A stretch of DNA of 64,000 bases from NCBI GenBank assembly GCA_963663945.1, contig OY760687.1, forward strand, positions 1,984,001-2,048,000, given 5' to 3'. Numbering within the stretch: position 1 is the stretch's first letter; each line of letters begins with the position of its first letter. Origin of the DNA: Bin87 sp963663945 (GTDB lineage Bacteria > Chloroflexota > Dehalococcoidia > Lucifugimonadales > UBA3495). This document shows positions 34,336 through 42,708 of the stretch, in pieces. Made by a program: the position numbers and the translations under genes. The notes beneath the pieces were generated by a model. That model was not told the DNA's origin and made no database searches. It was given only the letters and a program-made list of their open reading frames with translations.

Positions 34336-34357
34336 GCACGATCTATTCGGGTATTCT
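34329..34357 (+). promoter_or_regulatory. Promoter candidate for the polysaccharide deacetylase-like gene
   Basis: TTGTCC (34329-34334) and TATTCT (34352-34357) with a 17-bp spacer. It overlaps the -35 of the divergent promoter, so the two directions may compete or be co-regulated. Confidence 0.4.
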
Positions 34358-34459
34358 GCCGGCGGCCACCGAGTAATGCTAAGCGGCGGGTGGCGCCCAA
34401 TTCACGAACGATCCGAACAGCCAGGGCTGTGCAGGGACCCTTGGACAGGACTTAAAGCG

Positions 34460-35368
34460 ATGACACAGCAACAACGTGATTTTATCGGATATGGAGAACA
34501 TCCCCCGGTCATCCAATGGCCGGGCGGTGCACGCATCGCCATCTCGGTGGTGGTGAACTACGAAGAAGGCAGCGAGGCGTCGCTGCTGGACGGCGACGGG
34601 TACCACGAGACGAACAATGAGGTGCCGTCTCCCGTGCCGGCGGGGCAGCGGGATCTGTTCAACGAGTCCTTCTTCGAATACGGCAGCCGGGTCGGCGTAT
34701 GGCGGATCCTCAGCCTGCTGGACAAGTACAACGTGAAGAGCACGTTTTTCTCCTGCGCGCTGGCGTTCGAGAGGAACCTGGAGGTTGCGCGGGCCGTCGT
34801 CGAGCGCGGCCACGAGGTCTGCGGACACGGCTACCGCTGGGAGGAATACCACAACAAGACCCGCGACGAGGAAGCCGAGGCGATCCGCATGACGGTGGAA
34901 TCATTGGCTAGGACCACGGGGGAACGGCCCACGGGTTGGTTTACCCGGTACGGGCCCAGCGTGAACACGCGGGAGTTGGTGGTCGAAGAGGGCGGCTTCG
35001 TCTATGACAGCGGGGTGTTCAACGACGACCTGCCATATTACACGGAGGTGCACGGCAAGCCGTGGCCGGTGCTGCCATATAGCTTCGAGACCAACGACGC
35101 CCGTTTCTGGCGCGGCGGTCTCAACAGCGTGGGCGACTTCTACGAGTATATGAAGGACACCTTCGACGTGCTGTACGAGGAAGGCCGGACGCATCCCAAG
35201 ATGATGTCGGTGGGACTGCATTGCCGCATCGCCGGACGGCCGGCGCGGTCGCGGGCGCTGGATCGATTCCTCCGGTACGCTCGGAATCACCCCGGAGTAT
35301 GGTTCGCGCGGCGCGACGAGATTGCGCGGTGGTGGCTGGAGAACTATCCGCCGGGAACATTGCAGTAA
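34460..35368 (+). CDS. Polysaccharide deacetylase-family protein, PuuE/allantoinase-like
   Basis: 302 residues from the ATG at 34460, which has AGGA upstream; the first conserved segment (RDFIGYGEHPPVIQWPGGARIAISVVVNYEEGSE, in parts) begins six residues in. This opening is characteristic of the PuuE subgroup of NodB-fold enzymes, which act on cyclic amides such as allantoin rather than on polysaccharide. KSTFFSCALAFERNLEVARAVVERGHEVCGHGYRW and GLHCRIAGRPARSRALDRF fit the group. The usual metal aspartates of chitin deacetylases are replaced, as in PuuE. A hydrolase of a ring amide or related substrate is the best guess. Confidence 0.82.
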   Translation: MTQQQRDFIGYGEHPPVIQWPGGARIAISVVVNYEEGSEASLLDGDGYHETNNEVPSPVPAGQRDLFNESFFEYGSRVGVWRILSLLDKYNVKSTFFSCALAFERNLEVARAVVERGHEVCGHGYRWEEYHNKTRDEEAEAIRMTVESLARTTGERPTGWFTRYGPSVNTRELVVEEGGFVYDSGVFNDDLPYYTEVHGKPWPVLPYSFETNDARFWRGGLNSVGDFYEYMKDTFDVLYEEGRTHPKMMSVGLHCRIAGRPARSRALDRFLRYARNHPGVWFARRDEIARWWLENYPPGTLQ

Positions 35369-35382
35369 GCGAACGCATAAGA

Positions 35383-35401
35383 GGCGGCCGTACTGGCCGC
35401 C
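35383..35401. terminator. Convergent hairpin terminator
   Basis: 7-bp stem GGCGGCC / GGCCGCC with a 5-base loop in the 59-bp gap between the convergent deacetylase-like and VOC genes. The tail CCTTCAGTT is only moderately T-rich. Confidence 0.5.
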
Positions 35402-35427
35402 CCTTCAGTTCCGGCGCGCATTGACTT

Positions 35428-36213
35428 TTATTCGGGCCACTCGCCCAGTTGGATGATAGAGAAGACGGCGCCGTCCGGGTCAAACAGAACCGCGAAGCGG
35501 GCGAAGTCCTCGATGTCGCGGGGCTCGACACAAACTTTCCCGCCCAGTTCCTGAGCCTTTGCTACTGCGGCATCGACATCTTCGACACCGAAATAGACGC
35601 CCCAGTTGGGCGGCACCGGGCCCCAGTCTTCGCCGATCTGGAGGATACCGGCAACCTGTACGCCGGATACCTTGATGAGCGTATACGGGAAGTCGGTATT
35701 GGGATCTGGCCCGACTTCGGCTGGGAGCATTTGGGTGTAAAAGGCGGACGCGGACTCCGGGTCGGTTGTCGCCAGCTCAAACCAGCAGAGAGAGCCGGGC
35801 TCGTGCATCTTGCCGGCGCCGGCGTGCTTCAGCGGATACCACAACCGCAGGAAGGCGCCCTCCTTGTCCTGAACGATGGCCATGCGGCCGACATCGAGCA
35901 CGTCGAAGGGTTCCATCAGGATGGTTCCTCCGGCGTTTCGAGCTCGTTCCACCGCGGCTCCGAGGTCATCCACGGTGACGTAGACGCTCCAGTGCGGAGG
36001 CAGGTTCTCCTGGCCGGGCCCGGGTTCAGCGGACGCGCAGACCGGCACGCCGTTGTGGCTGAACATGGTGTAGACCATGCCGGGGCCGGCGGGGTGATCA
36101 TCGTACGTCCAGCCGAAAAGGGACGAGTAGAAGTCCTTGGCGGCTTGTCCGTTCTTACAAAGCAGGTCTGCCCAGGACGGCGATCCGGAGGAGTATTCGG
36201 TTATCTCGGGCAT
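35428..36213 (-). CDS. Two-domain VOC (glyoxalase/dioxygenase-fold) protein
   Basis: 261 residues from the ATG at 36213, which has GGAGG 8 bp upstream. Two tandem vicinal-oxygen-chelate domains are visible: the first (about 10-120) contains AAKDFYSSLFGWTYDD and AIVQDKEGAFLRLWYP, the second (about 130-255) contains SASAFYTQMLPAEVG and AVLFDPDGAVFSIIQ. Each domain keeps the beta-alpha-beta-beta-beta pattern. Members of this subgroup include the 27-kDa hydrolase-type antigens of actinobacteria, and most have no assigned reaction. No clear metal triad can be claimed. Confidence 0.85.
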   Translation of the reverse strand: MPEITEYSSGSPSWADLLCKNGQAAKDFYSSLFGWTYDDHPAGPGMVYTMFSHNGVPVCASAEPGPGQENLPPHWSVYVTVDDLGAAVERARNAGGTILMEPFDVLDVGRMAIVQDKEGAFLRLWYPLKHAGAGKMHEPGSLCWFELATTDPESASAFYTQMLPAEVGPDPNTDFPYTLIKVSGVQVAGILQIGEDWGPVPPNWGVYFGVEDVDAAVAKAQELGGKVCVEPRDIEDFARFAVLFDPDGAVFSIIQLGEWPE

Positions 36214-36319
36214 GGGGTTTGCCTCCACGAGAAAGTGTAGGCGTTCAGCATAACAAGAGGACTCGCAAACCGCCGTCGCCGCGTGTCACCAATTTCGCGG
36301 CGTTGGATTGGGACAAGAA

Positions 36320-36351
36320 GCAGGGGGGCAAATCGAAATTCACCCCCCTGC
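36320..36351 (-). terminator. Terminator after the second luciferase-like gene
   Basis: 9-bp stem GCAGGGGGG / CCCCCCTGC with a 14-base loop, 24 bp past the minus-strand stop at 36375. On the minus strand it is followed by TTCTTG. Confidence 0.5.
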
Positions 36352-36374
36352 GATAAGCCATCCGCGATTGTGGA

Positions 36375-37574
36375 CTAGTTGTCGGCAGGCACGGCCACCT
36401 CGACGTTCGTGTCCTTGAAAGCGGGCATGACCTCTTCGGCGAACCACTGGAGTTGCTCGAGGATCACGGACTGAGGAGTGCCGACGGGCTGGCCGACCTG
36501 AACGCGCTGTAGTCCCGGGTAGCGTTCCTCGACGCCCTTGAGCAGTTCGATGATGCGGTCGGGTGGTCCGGCCAGCACGCTGCCGTTTTCGATGGCGTCC
36601 TCGATGGTGGGGAGGCCGGCGTTGGGCGCGACTTCAGGGTTGCTGATGTCGCGCATCTGCTGATCGGAAAGACCGCGCGTCAGGCGCAGGGGGCCGAACA
36701 TCTTGAGGTTTTCCTCGTAGTACCGGGCGCCCTGTCGCGCCGCGTCCTCGACCGTGGGGGCGATGTGGAAGTGGAAGCCGACGGCCAGGTCTTCACCCAG
36801 TTCGGCTTCGGGCTTGCCGTTGCGCCGGAGGGCGTCGCGGTAGCCGTGCATGATCCCGTCCATGGCGCCGCCCTCGGAGGAACCGCCGCCGATGACGCCC
36901 TTGATGCCCATCTGGGCCATGAACTCCAGGGCCCGGCCGGTGCCGCCCTGGATGGGCTGCCAGCACTCCACCGGAAGGGTCCTGGGCCGGGGAACCAGGG
37001 TGATTTCCTCCAGCGGGTAGCCGCGATAGGGCACCCCCTGCGGCGGGAAGTTGTAGTGCTTACCCTGGTGGGAGAATGACCTCTCGTGGAAGGCCTTGAA
37101 AATGACCTCCACCTGTTCCTCGAAGAGTTCGCGGTTGGCGGGCTGGTCCATGAGCGGGGAACCCAGGGATTCCACCTCGCGAGTATGGTAGCCGCGGCCC
37201 ACCCCGAAGGTCACCCGGCCCTTGGTCATCCAGTCGGCCATGGCGAAGTCCTCGGCAAGGCGCAGGGGATGCCACATGGGAGCGATGTTGAAGCCGCATC
37301 CGAAACGCAGGCGTTCGGTCACGTGCGCCAAATGGACGATGAACATCAGCAGGTTGGGGATGCACTCGTATCCCTCGGGCTGGAAGTGATGTTCAGCCAT
37401 CCAGAAAGTATCGTAGCCGTGCTTGTCCAGGGTCTGTGCGATGGCTACGCCCTTGTCAAACGCCGTGGCCAGGTATTCGTCGGAATAGGTGCGATCGTTG
37501 ACCGCAATCCCGCCGTAGCCAACGTTGTCCATGTCCACGTGGCCAGCGTACAGGCTGTCGAAGGTGGTAATCAT
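36375..37574 (-). CDS. Luciferase-like flavin monooxygenase
   Basis: 399 residues from the ATG at 37574, with GGAGG upstream. It is an intact TIM-barrel bacterial-luciferase family member: TLDKHGYDTFWMAEHHF, RLRFGCGFNIAPMWHPLRLAEDFAMADWMTKGRVTFGVGRG (in parts) and the C-terminal ENGSVLAGPPDRIIELLKGVEERYPG. The family uses reduced FMN or F420 to attack organic compounds; expansions of such enzymes are known in SAR202 Chloroflexi. Substrate unknown. It is monocistronic, with its own promoter and terminator, unlike the split paralogue 4 kb away. Confidence 0.9.
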   Translation of the reverse strand: MITTFDSLYAGHVDMDNVGYGGIAVNDRTYSDEYLATAFDKGVAIAQTLDKHGYDTFWMAEHHFQPEGYECIPNLLMFIVHLAHVTERLRFGCGFNIAPMWHPLRLAEDFAMADWMTKGRVTFGVGRGYHTREVESLGSPLMDQPANRELFEEQVEVIFKAFHERSFSHQGKHYNFPPQGVPYRGYPLEEITLVPRPRTLPVECWQPIQGGTGRALEFMAQMGIKGVIGGGSSEGGAMDGIMHGYRDALRRNGKPEAELGEDLAVGFHFHIAPTVEDAARQGARYYEENLKMFGPLRLTRGLSDQQMRDISNPEVAPNAGLPTIEDAIENGSVLAGPPDRIIELLKGVEERYPGLQRVQVGQPVGTPQSVILEQLQWFAEEVMPAFKDTNVEVAVPADN

Positions 37575-37648
37575 CAAATGCCTCCAGTAGTAGAGCGCAA
37601 TATGCGCCGGAGACGGCCCACCGCGAACGGGAACCGTAAAGTGATGGC

Positions 37649-37677
37649 ATTTTAGGCCAACGGAGACGGCGGTTCAA
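37649..37677 (-). promoter_or_regulatory. Promoter for the luciferase-like gene
   Basis: Minus-strand TTGAAC (37672-37677) and TAAAAT (37649-37654) with a 17-bp spacer; predicted start near 37642, about 68 bases before the ATG. Confidence 0.6.
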
Positions 37678-37727
37678 CCGCCGCAAACCTTGAATTACGA
37701 GGGCAAGTCTGGCAAGATATCGTTACC

Positions 37728-38639
37728 ATGAAAGTAGGCGCATTTGAACTACAGGAACCCCTGCCCGAACTGCGCGACCCGCACGTTTTTGCCATGATCC
37801 GCCCCTGGGTGGACGTGGGCAGCGTCGGGACGTTGACGCTGAACCGCCTGGAACGGTATCTCGGATCGAAGGAACTTGGGCGTTTGCACCGCCCCGGCGA
37901 GTTCTTCGATTTCACGCGGTATCGACCGAGCATGCGGCTGGTGGATAACGAGCGGCGGGTACGGGTCCCCAACAGCATCATCCGGTACGCCACCACGGAA
38001 AACGGCCCGGATTACCTGTTCTTCCACCTGCGGGAGCCCCACGCCAACAGCGAGACGTACACCGACTCGATCCTGGAAGTGGTTGAGAAATTCAACGTGA
38101 AGCGGTACTGCCGGCTCGGCGCAATGTACGACGCGGTGCCTCACACGCGGCCGCTGCTGGTCACCGGCTCTCTGGGAGCGGTGCCGCAGTCACGATCGGT
38201 GCCCAACCTCAAGTTGCGCGGCAGCACCTATCAAGGCCCCACGACGATCATGAACCTGGTCTCTGACGGGATCGACAAATTGGAGATTGAAGCCATCAAC
38301 TTCATGGTGCACCTGCCGCAGTACGTTCAGCTCGATGAAGATTACAACGGGACAGCGCGCATGATCGAGGTGCTTTCGTCGGTGTACTCGGAAATCCCAT
38401 CCGACCTCGCTCCGACACGGCGCGGCCAGCGGCAGTACCGGGAGTTGAACGCGGCAGTGGAGCGCAATTCCGATCTACAGGGCCTGATCAAGCAGATGGA
38501 AGACTACTACGACACCAACGAGGCCGAGAGCGCACCGTCTGAAGAGACGGAGAGCCAGGAAGACGCGGTGGCGCTTTCACCGGAAATCGAACAGTTTCTG
38601 AGTGAACTGGGCGAGGAGTTCGGGCAGCGGGACGATTAG
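37728..38639 (+). CDS. PAC2-family protein
   Basis: 303 residues. The PAC2 domain (proteasome assembly chaperone 2 fold) spans about residues 10-245: FAMIRPWVDVGSVGTLTLNRLERYLG, DYLFFHLREPH, LVTGSLGAVP and TTIMNLVSDGIDKLEIEAINFMVHLPQYVQ. The C-terminal 45 residues are acidic and probably disordered. PAC2 proteins in archaea and actinobacteria are linked to proteasome assembly or ATP-grasp partners, but the bacterial function is unproven and no proteasome gene is in this window. It is monocistronic, closed by a strong terminator. Confidence 0.85.
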   Translation: MKVGAFELQEPLPELRDPHVFAMIRPWVDVGSVGTLTLNRLERYLGSKELGRLHRPGEFFDFTRYRPSMRLVDNERRVRVPNSIIRYATTENGPDYLFFHLREPHANSETYTDSILEVVEKFNVKRYCRLGAMYDAVPHTRPLLVTGSLGAVPQSRSVPNLKLRGSTYQGPTTIMNLVSDGIDKLEIEAINFMVHLPQYVQLDEDYNGTARMIEVLSSVYSEIPSDLAPTRRGQRQYRELNAAVERNSDLQGLIKQMEDYYDTNEAESAPSEETESQEDAVALSPEIEQFLSELGEEFGQRDD

Positions 38640-38663
38640 GCAGCCCGCATCAAGAAACGAACG

Positions 38664-38692
38664 AGCCGGGTCATGCGACCCGGCTTTCGTTT
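38664..38692 (+). terminator. Rho-independent terminator after the PAC2 gene
   Basis: 9-bp stem AGCCGGGTC / GACCCGGCT with loop ATGC, followed by TTCGTTT. Confidence 0.8.
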
Positions 38693-38710
38693 GGCACTCT
38701 CAAAGAGCGA

Positions 38711-38785
38711 TGGTGGCGACGGATGGATTCGAACCAACGACCTAGCGCTTATGAAGCGCCCGCTCTGCCACTGAGCTACGTCGCC
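38711..38785 (-). tRNA. tRNA-Met(CAT), elongator type
   Basis: 75 bases including an encoded CCA. The acceptor stem GGCGACG / CGTCGCC pairs fully, so it lacks the unpaired first base pair of initiator tRNA. The anticodon stem GGCGC / GCGCT encloses TTCATAA with anticodon CAT. A tRNA-Ile2 (lysidine-modified CAT) cannot be excluded from the sequence alone. Confidence 0.93.
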
Positions 38786-38831
38786 TACCGAGCGGCCTCG
38801 ACCAGACGCCGATGCTACCGCAAACCAATCT

Positions 38832-38861
38832 ATCGTAAGGCTCGCCCGGCCGGGTTGTCAA
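38832..38861 (-). promoter_or_regulatory. Promoter for tRNA-Met
   Basis: Minus-strand TTGACA (38856-38861, perfect -35) and TACGAT (38832-38837) with an 18-bp spacer, about 47 bp upstream of the tRNA. Confidence 0.65.
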
Positions 38862-38865
38862 TCGA

Positions 38866-39237
38866 ATGAACGCACAGTATCGACCGAGCGGCGACGAAGA
38901 CGCCCTGTGGCAAGCGGCTGCTGGCCTTGAAGCGATCGTGGCGGATTTGTGTCGTCGACTGCAGCCGTTCCCCTCGTTCCTCGGAATGACGACGATCCAG
39001 GCCATTGAACTCGATCCGATGCCGGCTCCGTTGCCGGACCTCGGTTGCGTGGTCCTGACACCCGACGGCGTAATAGCCGAACTCGATGTGACCGCGATCC
39101 CCGGCATCGTCGGCGTCCTCGAGGTCGACCAGGTTGAGGAATTCAGGCCCTTGGAGTTGCCGGCGCCAGCGCGTCTGACCTACTTGACCGAAGCGGTTCG
39201 AGTGCTGGCCGCGGAGATCGCCGGGCGTGGCGGCTAG
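38866..39237 (+). CDS. Small protein of unknown function next to moaC
   Basis: 123 residues; no family recognised. It has an N-terminal helix (EDALWQAAAGLEAIVADLCRRL) and a beta-rich centre (GCVVLTPDGVIAELDVTAI). A C-terminal amphipathic helix follows (TYLTEAVRVLAAEIAGR), an ordered composition unlike a shadow frame. Its TAG overlaps the convergent moaC stop within a shared CTAG. No strong ribosome-binding site is visible before the ATG, and the start lies inside the tRNA-Met promoter region, so an internal start is possible. Confidence 0.55.
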   Translation: MNAQYRPSGDEDALWQAAAGLEAIVADLCRRLQPFPSFLGMTTIQAIELDPMPAPLPDLGCVVLTPDGVIAELDVTAIPGIVGVLEVDQVEEFRPLELPAPARLTYLTEAVRVLAAEIAGRGG

Positions 39238-39743
39238 GAACCGGTGAGGTCAACGTCTCCGGACTGCCCGCCGGTTTTGCGCAGCAATCGCACCCCGTCG
39301 ATGCGAACGGCACGGTCTACGGCCTTGCACATGTCGTAGACGGTGAGCGCGGCCACCGACACGGCGGTCAGGGCCTCCATTTCGACGCCCGTCTTGCCCG
39401 AGGTGGTGGCCGTGGTGGTGATGCGCACCCGGCTTTCGTCCTCATCCAGCTCGAGCTCCACGTCCACCTTGTTCAACGGCAGTGGATGACACAGGGGGAT
39501 GAGCTCGGAGGTCTTTTTTGCGCCCATGATGCCAGCCAACTGCGCGATGGTCAGCACGTCGCCCTTCTTCATCAGGCCATCGCGGATCAGGGCGAGGGTG
39601 GCGGGTTCCATGACCACGTAACCGCAGGCCTGGGCCATGCGATCTGTGACGGGCTTCCAGCCAACGTCGACCATACGGGCACTGCCGTCCTCGGCCAGGT
39701 GGGTCAGGCGGTCGGCGGGTTTGCTGGCGTTCTCGGTGGTCAT
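39234..39743 (-). CDS. moaC: Cyclic pyranopterin monophosphate synthase MoaC
   Basis: 169 residues, normal length. It converts the MoaA product to cyclic pyranopterin monophosphate in molybdopterin synthesis. Family motifs present are MVDVGWKPVT, GAKKTSELIPLCHPLPL, TGVEMEALTAVSVAALTVYDMCKAVDR and the terminal GG-containing tail. It follows moaA by 10 bp and ends the minus-strand operon. It fits the need of the molybdenum hydroxylase at 4.7-8.4 kb. Confidence 0.97.
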   Translation of the reverse strand: MTTENASKPADRLTHLAEDGSARMVDVGWKPVTDRMAQACGYVVMEPATLALIRDGLMKKGDVLTIAQLAGIMGAKKTSELIPLCHPLPLNKVDVELELDEDESRVRITTTATTSGKTGVEMEALTAVSVAALTVYDMCKAVDRAVRIDGVRLLRKTGGQSGDVDLTGS

Positions 39744-39753
39744 GCGTTCCTCG

Positions 39754-40770
39754 TCATCCGCCGATGTGGTACATCTCGACCTTGGTACGAGCCGCGGCTT
39801 CGGCCTCGGTCATCTCGGTGCGTTCCTCGGAGTAGCGGTCCCGTCGCACTCGCCAGGCCCCGGCGATGATCCCAGACAGGTCAGCATCGGAAGCGCCCTG
39901 ACGCATCGGCCCGCGCAGGTCGACGCCATCGGTGGCGAAGAGGCAGGTGTACAGCTTGCCGTCGGTTGAAAGGCGCGCGCGGGTGCAACTGGAGCAGAAG
40001 GGTTGCGTAACCGAGGCGATCACGCCGATTTCTCCGGAGCCGTCGCGGTAACGCCAGCGGTTGGCTACCTCACCGGCGTAGTTGGGTTCAGCCGGTTCAA
40101 GGGGCAACTCGGTGTCAATCATGGCGACGATTTCTGCGGCGGATACGACCTCGTCGAGTTTCCAGCCATTACGGTTGCCAACGTCCATGTATTCGATGAA
40201 TCGGACGATGTGTCCCGTGCCCTTGAAGTGGCGAGCCAGGTCGACGAGCGTGTGGTCGTTCACGCCCTTCTGGACCACGGCGTTGATCTTGACCGGGTTC
40301 AGGCCAGCCTCAGAGGCGCGTCCGATGCCATCCAGCACCCGACGGGTGCCAAATCCCCGACCGTTCATTTGCTTGAACACTTCGTCGTCCAGCGAGTCGA
40401 GGCTGACGGTGATGCGGCCCAAACCAGCCTCGGCCAGTTGCGTAGCCTGCTGGGCGAGGAGGTAGCCGTTGGTGGTCAGCGTGATGTCGTCGGCGCCGGG
40501 AATGGCGGCCAACTGGCCGATCAACTTCGATAGATCAACGCGCAGCAGAGGCTCGCCGCCGGTGATCCGAAGCTTGTTGACGCCAGCGTTGACAAAGAGA
40601 CAGGCCAGGCGCGAAATCTCTTCAAAGGTCAGGATTTCGTCCTTCGGCAGGAACTGGTAGGCCTCGCCGAAAATCTCGGCCGGCATGCAATACGGACACC
40701 TGAAATTGCACCGGTCGGTGACCGAGATGCGGAGGTCCCTCAGGGGACGGCCAAATAGGTCGGAGATCAT
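39754..40770 (-). CDS. moaA: GTP 3',8-cyclase MoaA (radical SAM)
   Basis: 338 residues from the ATG at 40770; upstream in-frame codons overlap rdgB and lack family sequence. The SAM-binding cluster is C-x3-C-x2-C at Cys21, Cys25 and Cys28 (CNFRCPYC). The GTP-binding C-terminal cluster is in FCSSCTRARLSTDGKLYTC, and the protein ends in the functionally important GG. It rearranges GTP to 3',8-cyclo-GTP, the first step of molybdopterin synthesis. It lies 16 bp after rdgB. Confidence 0.96.
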   Translation of the reverse strand: MISDLFGRPLRDLRISVTDRCNFRCPYCMPAEIFGEAYQFLPKDEILTFEEISRLACLFVNAGVNKLRITGGEPLLRVDLSKLIGQLAAIPGADDITLTTNGYLLAQQATQLAEAGLGRITVSLDSLDDEVFKQMNGRGFGTRRVLDGIGRASEAGLNPVKINAVVQKGVNDHTLVDLARHFKGTGHIVRFIEYMDVGNRNGWKLDEVVSAAEIVAMIDTELPLEPAEPNYAGEVANRWRYRDGSGEIGVIASVTQPFCSSCTRARLSTDGKLYTCLFATDGVDLRGPMRQGASDADLSGIIAGAWRVRRDRYSEERTEMTEAEAAARTKVEMYHIGG

Positions 40771-40786
40771 GATGACTGGTGCAGTG

Positions 40787-41401
40787 CTATTGTTGGTCCA
40801 ACAGGGTCTGGAATACGTTCCGCGCTTTCCGGGCCGCGTCGGCGCGATGGCTGACGCGGTTTTTGATTTCCAGGGGCGCCTCCGCGATGGTTTGCCCCAG
40901 GGAAGGCAGGTGGAACACCGGGTCGTAGCCGAAACCGTGCTCACCTTCCGGTTCGAATTGTATCATTCCGGCGACGGAGCCGACGACCGTTCCGATAACC
41001 ACGCCGCCCGGAGCGGCGATGGCAGTGACGCAACGGAACCGGGCGATCCGTCGATTCCAGGGCACGTCGTTGAGATTGTCCAGCAAAAGGGCGACCCGGT
41101 CGGCGTCGGATTGGCAGGCGTCGCCGCCGTAGCGCGCGGAATACACGCCGGGGTCACCTCCCAGCGCGTACACCTCCAGTCCCGAGTCATCGGAGATGGT
41201 GGGCAGGCCCGACAAGCGGGCGTATTCGCTGGCCTTGAGGCGGGCGTTGGCCAGGAACGTATCGCCGGTCTCGTCAACATCGCCAGTCACACCGGCATCG
41301 TCCAGTGAAATTAGCTCAATGGGCCATCCGGCGAGCAACTCCCGGTATTCGCGCATCTTGCCGTGGTTGCGGGTGGCCACCACGAGGACTGACGTTGTCA
41401 T
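40787..41401 (-). CDS. rdgB: XTP/dITP diphosphatase (RdgB/HAM1 family)
   Basis: 204 residues from the ATG at 41401, 2 bp after the CoA-transferase stop. It hydrolyses non-canonical purine nucleoside triphosphates such as dITP and XTP to keep them out of DNA. Motifs are VVATRNHGKMREY at the N-terminus, ETGDTFLANARLKA, ISDDSGLEVYALGGDPGVYSARY (in parts) and the C-terminal GFGYDPVF and SHRADAARK. It is the third gene of the hydrolase-CoA-transferase-rdgB-moaA-moaC run. Confidence 0.95.
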   Translation of the reverse strand: MTTSVLVVATRNHGKMREYRELLAGWPIELISLDDAGVTGDVDETGDTFLANARLKASEYARLSGLPTISDDSGLEVYALGGDPGVYSARYGGDACQSDADRVALLLDNLNDVPWNRRIARFRCVTAIAAPGGVVIGTVVGSVAGMIQFEPEGEHGFGYDPVFHLPSLGQTIAEAPLEIKNRVSHRADAARKARNVFQTLLDQQ

Positions 41402-41403
41402 GT

Positions 41404-42642
41404 CTATACGACGCCCTCCGCGGCGAGGGACTGAAGGTCGTCGCCCGACAGGCCCAGCCATCCGCTATAGACGCTGGCGTTGTGCTCGCCCACCGTAGGT
41501 CCCATGTGCCGCAGTTCTCCGGGTGTCTCGCTGAATTTCGGAACCAGCCCGAGCATACGCGTTTGACCCAACTCCGGGTCCTCGATGTCTACGATGTCGT
41601 CCCGGTCCTGGAAGTGCGGATCGGCAACGATGTCGGCGCTGCTGTAGACCGGGCCGACGACTCCGCCCGCCGGGATCAGTTCGTCCATGATGGCCTCGGT
41701 GTCGCGGGAACCCAGCCATTCCTGGAGCACGATGTTCAGGGCATCCTTGGATTCGAGGCGCGCCGCGTTGTTGGCGAAGCGCGGGTCGGAGAGCAACTCG
41801 TCCAGGCCCATCGCCCGCGCGAGGCCCTCCCAGGTGTTCTGGGAGGTGGCGGACAGCCCGAGCCAACGTTCGTCGCCGGTGCGGTAGAGGCTGCGCGGCG
41901 CGGCGTCCGGGAAGTCGTTGCCTACGCGTTCACGGATTTCTCCCAACCGGTCGTAGATGGTCAGGTGAGGGATGCAGAGGCGGAATAGCGGCTCGAAGAG
42001 ACTGAGGTCGACTACTTGCCCGGTTCCCTTGCCACCGTCACTCGCGTCAGCATCCCTGCGGTATATAGCCATCATGCCGGCCATGGCGCCGAAAACGCCG
42101 GCGATCTCATCGGCGAGCGGGATCGGCGGCAGGTTGGGCGGGGTCTCGGGAAAGCCGGTCATGCCGATGTACCCGCTCATGCACTCGGCGATTGTGCCGA
42201 AACCGGGACGGTCCCGGTATGGTCCGGTTTGTCCAAACCCGGAAAAGCGCAGGATGACCAGGCCGGGGTTGACGTCGCTGGCATGCAGGTCCGACGGTCC
42301 CAGGTTCCAGCGTTCCAGAGTCCCGGGCCGAAATCCTTCGATCAGGACATCCGCCTGTGCAGCCAATTGCTTGAGAATTTCCTGGCCCTTCGGGTCGGCC
42401 ATGTTCAGTGTGATCGACTGTTTGTTTCGGGAGTGGACCTTCCACCACAGCGACACGCCGTTGTAGAAAGGACCCCAATTGCGCAGAGGGTCACCGGAGC
42501 CGGGCCGCTCAACCTTGATCACCTCGGCGCCGAAATCGGCCATAAGCGAGGAAGCGGTGCCCCCCGCCACGATGATGGACAGGTCCAATACGCGAAGCCC
42601 GGCCAGGGGTCCTGCGGGTGATGTTGATTCTGTAGAGGTCAA
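41404..42642 (-). CDS. CaiB/BaiF family (class III) CoA-transferase
   Basis: 412 residues from a TTG at 42642, with AGGA 9 bp upstream; the nearer ATG is out of frame. It opens with GPLAGLRVLDLS and continues with LMADFGAEVIKVERPGSGDP, both family hallmarks. The catalytic aspartate is in GTGQVVDLSLFEPL. Such enzymes move CoA between carboxylic acids, forming a covalent aspartyl-CoA intermediate. The substrate is unknown; the upstream alpha/beta hydrolase may be its pathway partner. Confidence 0.9.
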   Translation of the reverse strand: MTSTESTSPAGPLAGLRVLDLSIIVAGGTASSLMADFGAEVIKVERPGSGDPLRNWGPFYNGVSLWWKVHSRNKQSITLNMADPKGQEILKQLAAQADVLIEGFRPGTLERWNLGPSDLHASDVNPGLVILRFSGFGQTGPYRDRPGFGTIAECMSGYIGMTGFPETPPNLPPIPLADEIAGVFGAMAGMMAIYRRDADASDGGKGTGQVVDLSLFEPLFRLCIPHLTIYDRLGEIRERVGNDFPDAAPRSLYRTGDERWLGLSATSQNTWEGLARAMGLDELLSDPRFANNAARLESKDALNIVLQEWLGSRDTEAIMDELIPAGGVVGPVYSSADIVADPHFQDRDDIVDIEDPELGQTRMLGLVPKFSETPGELRHMGPTVGEHNASVYSGWLGLSGDDLQSLAAEGVV

Positions 42643-42708
42643 AAGCCCATTCCTGTCAGGTTGATGCGGTGAGCGTCAGCAGCGTTGCGGCGAGCGGGTC
42701 CATCGTGG

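Noticed and set aside
38711..38785. Initiator tRNA-Met
   Set aside because: The first acceptor pair is G-C and the anticodon stem lacks the three consecutive G-C pairs of initiator tRNA.
39234..39743. Frame on the opposite strand over moaC (39486-39969)
   Set aside because: moaC and moaA motifs on the minus strand are decisive; the plus-strand frames are shadows.
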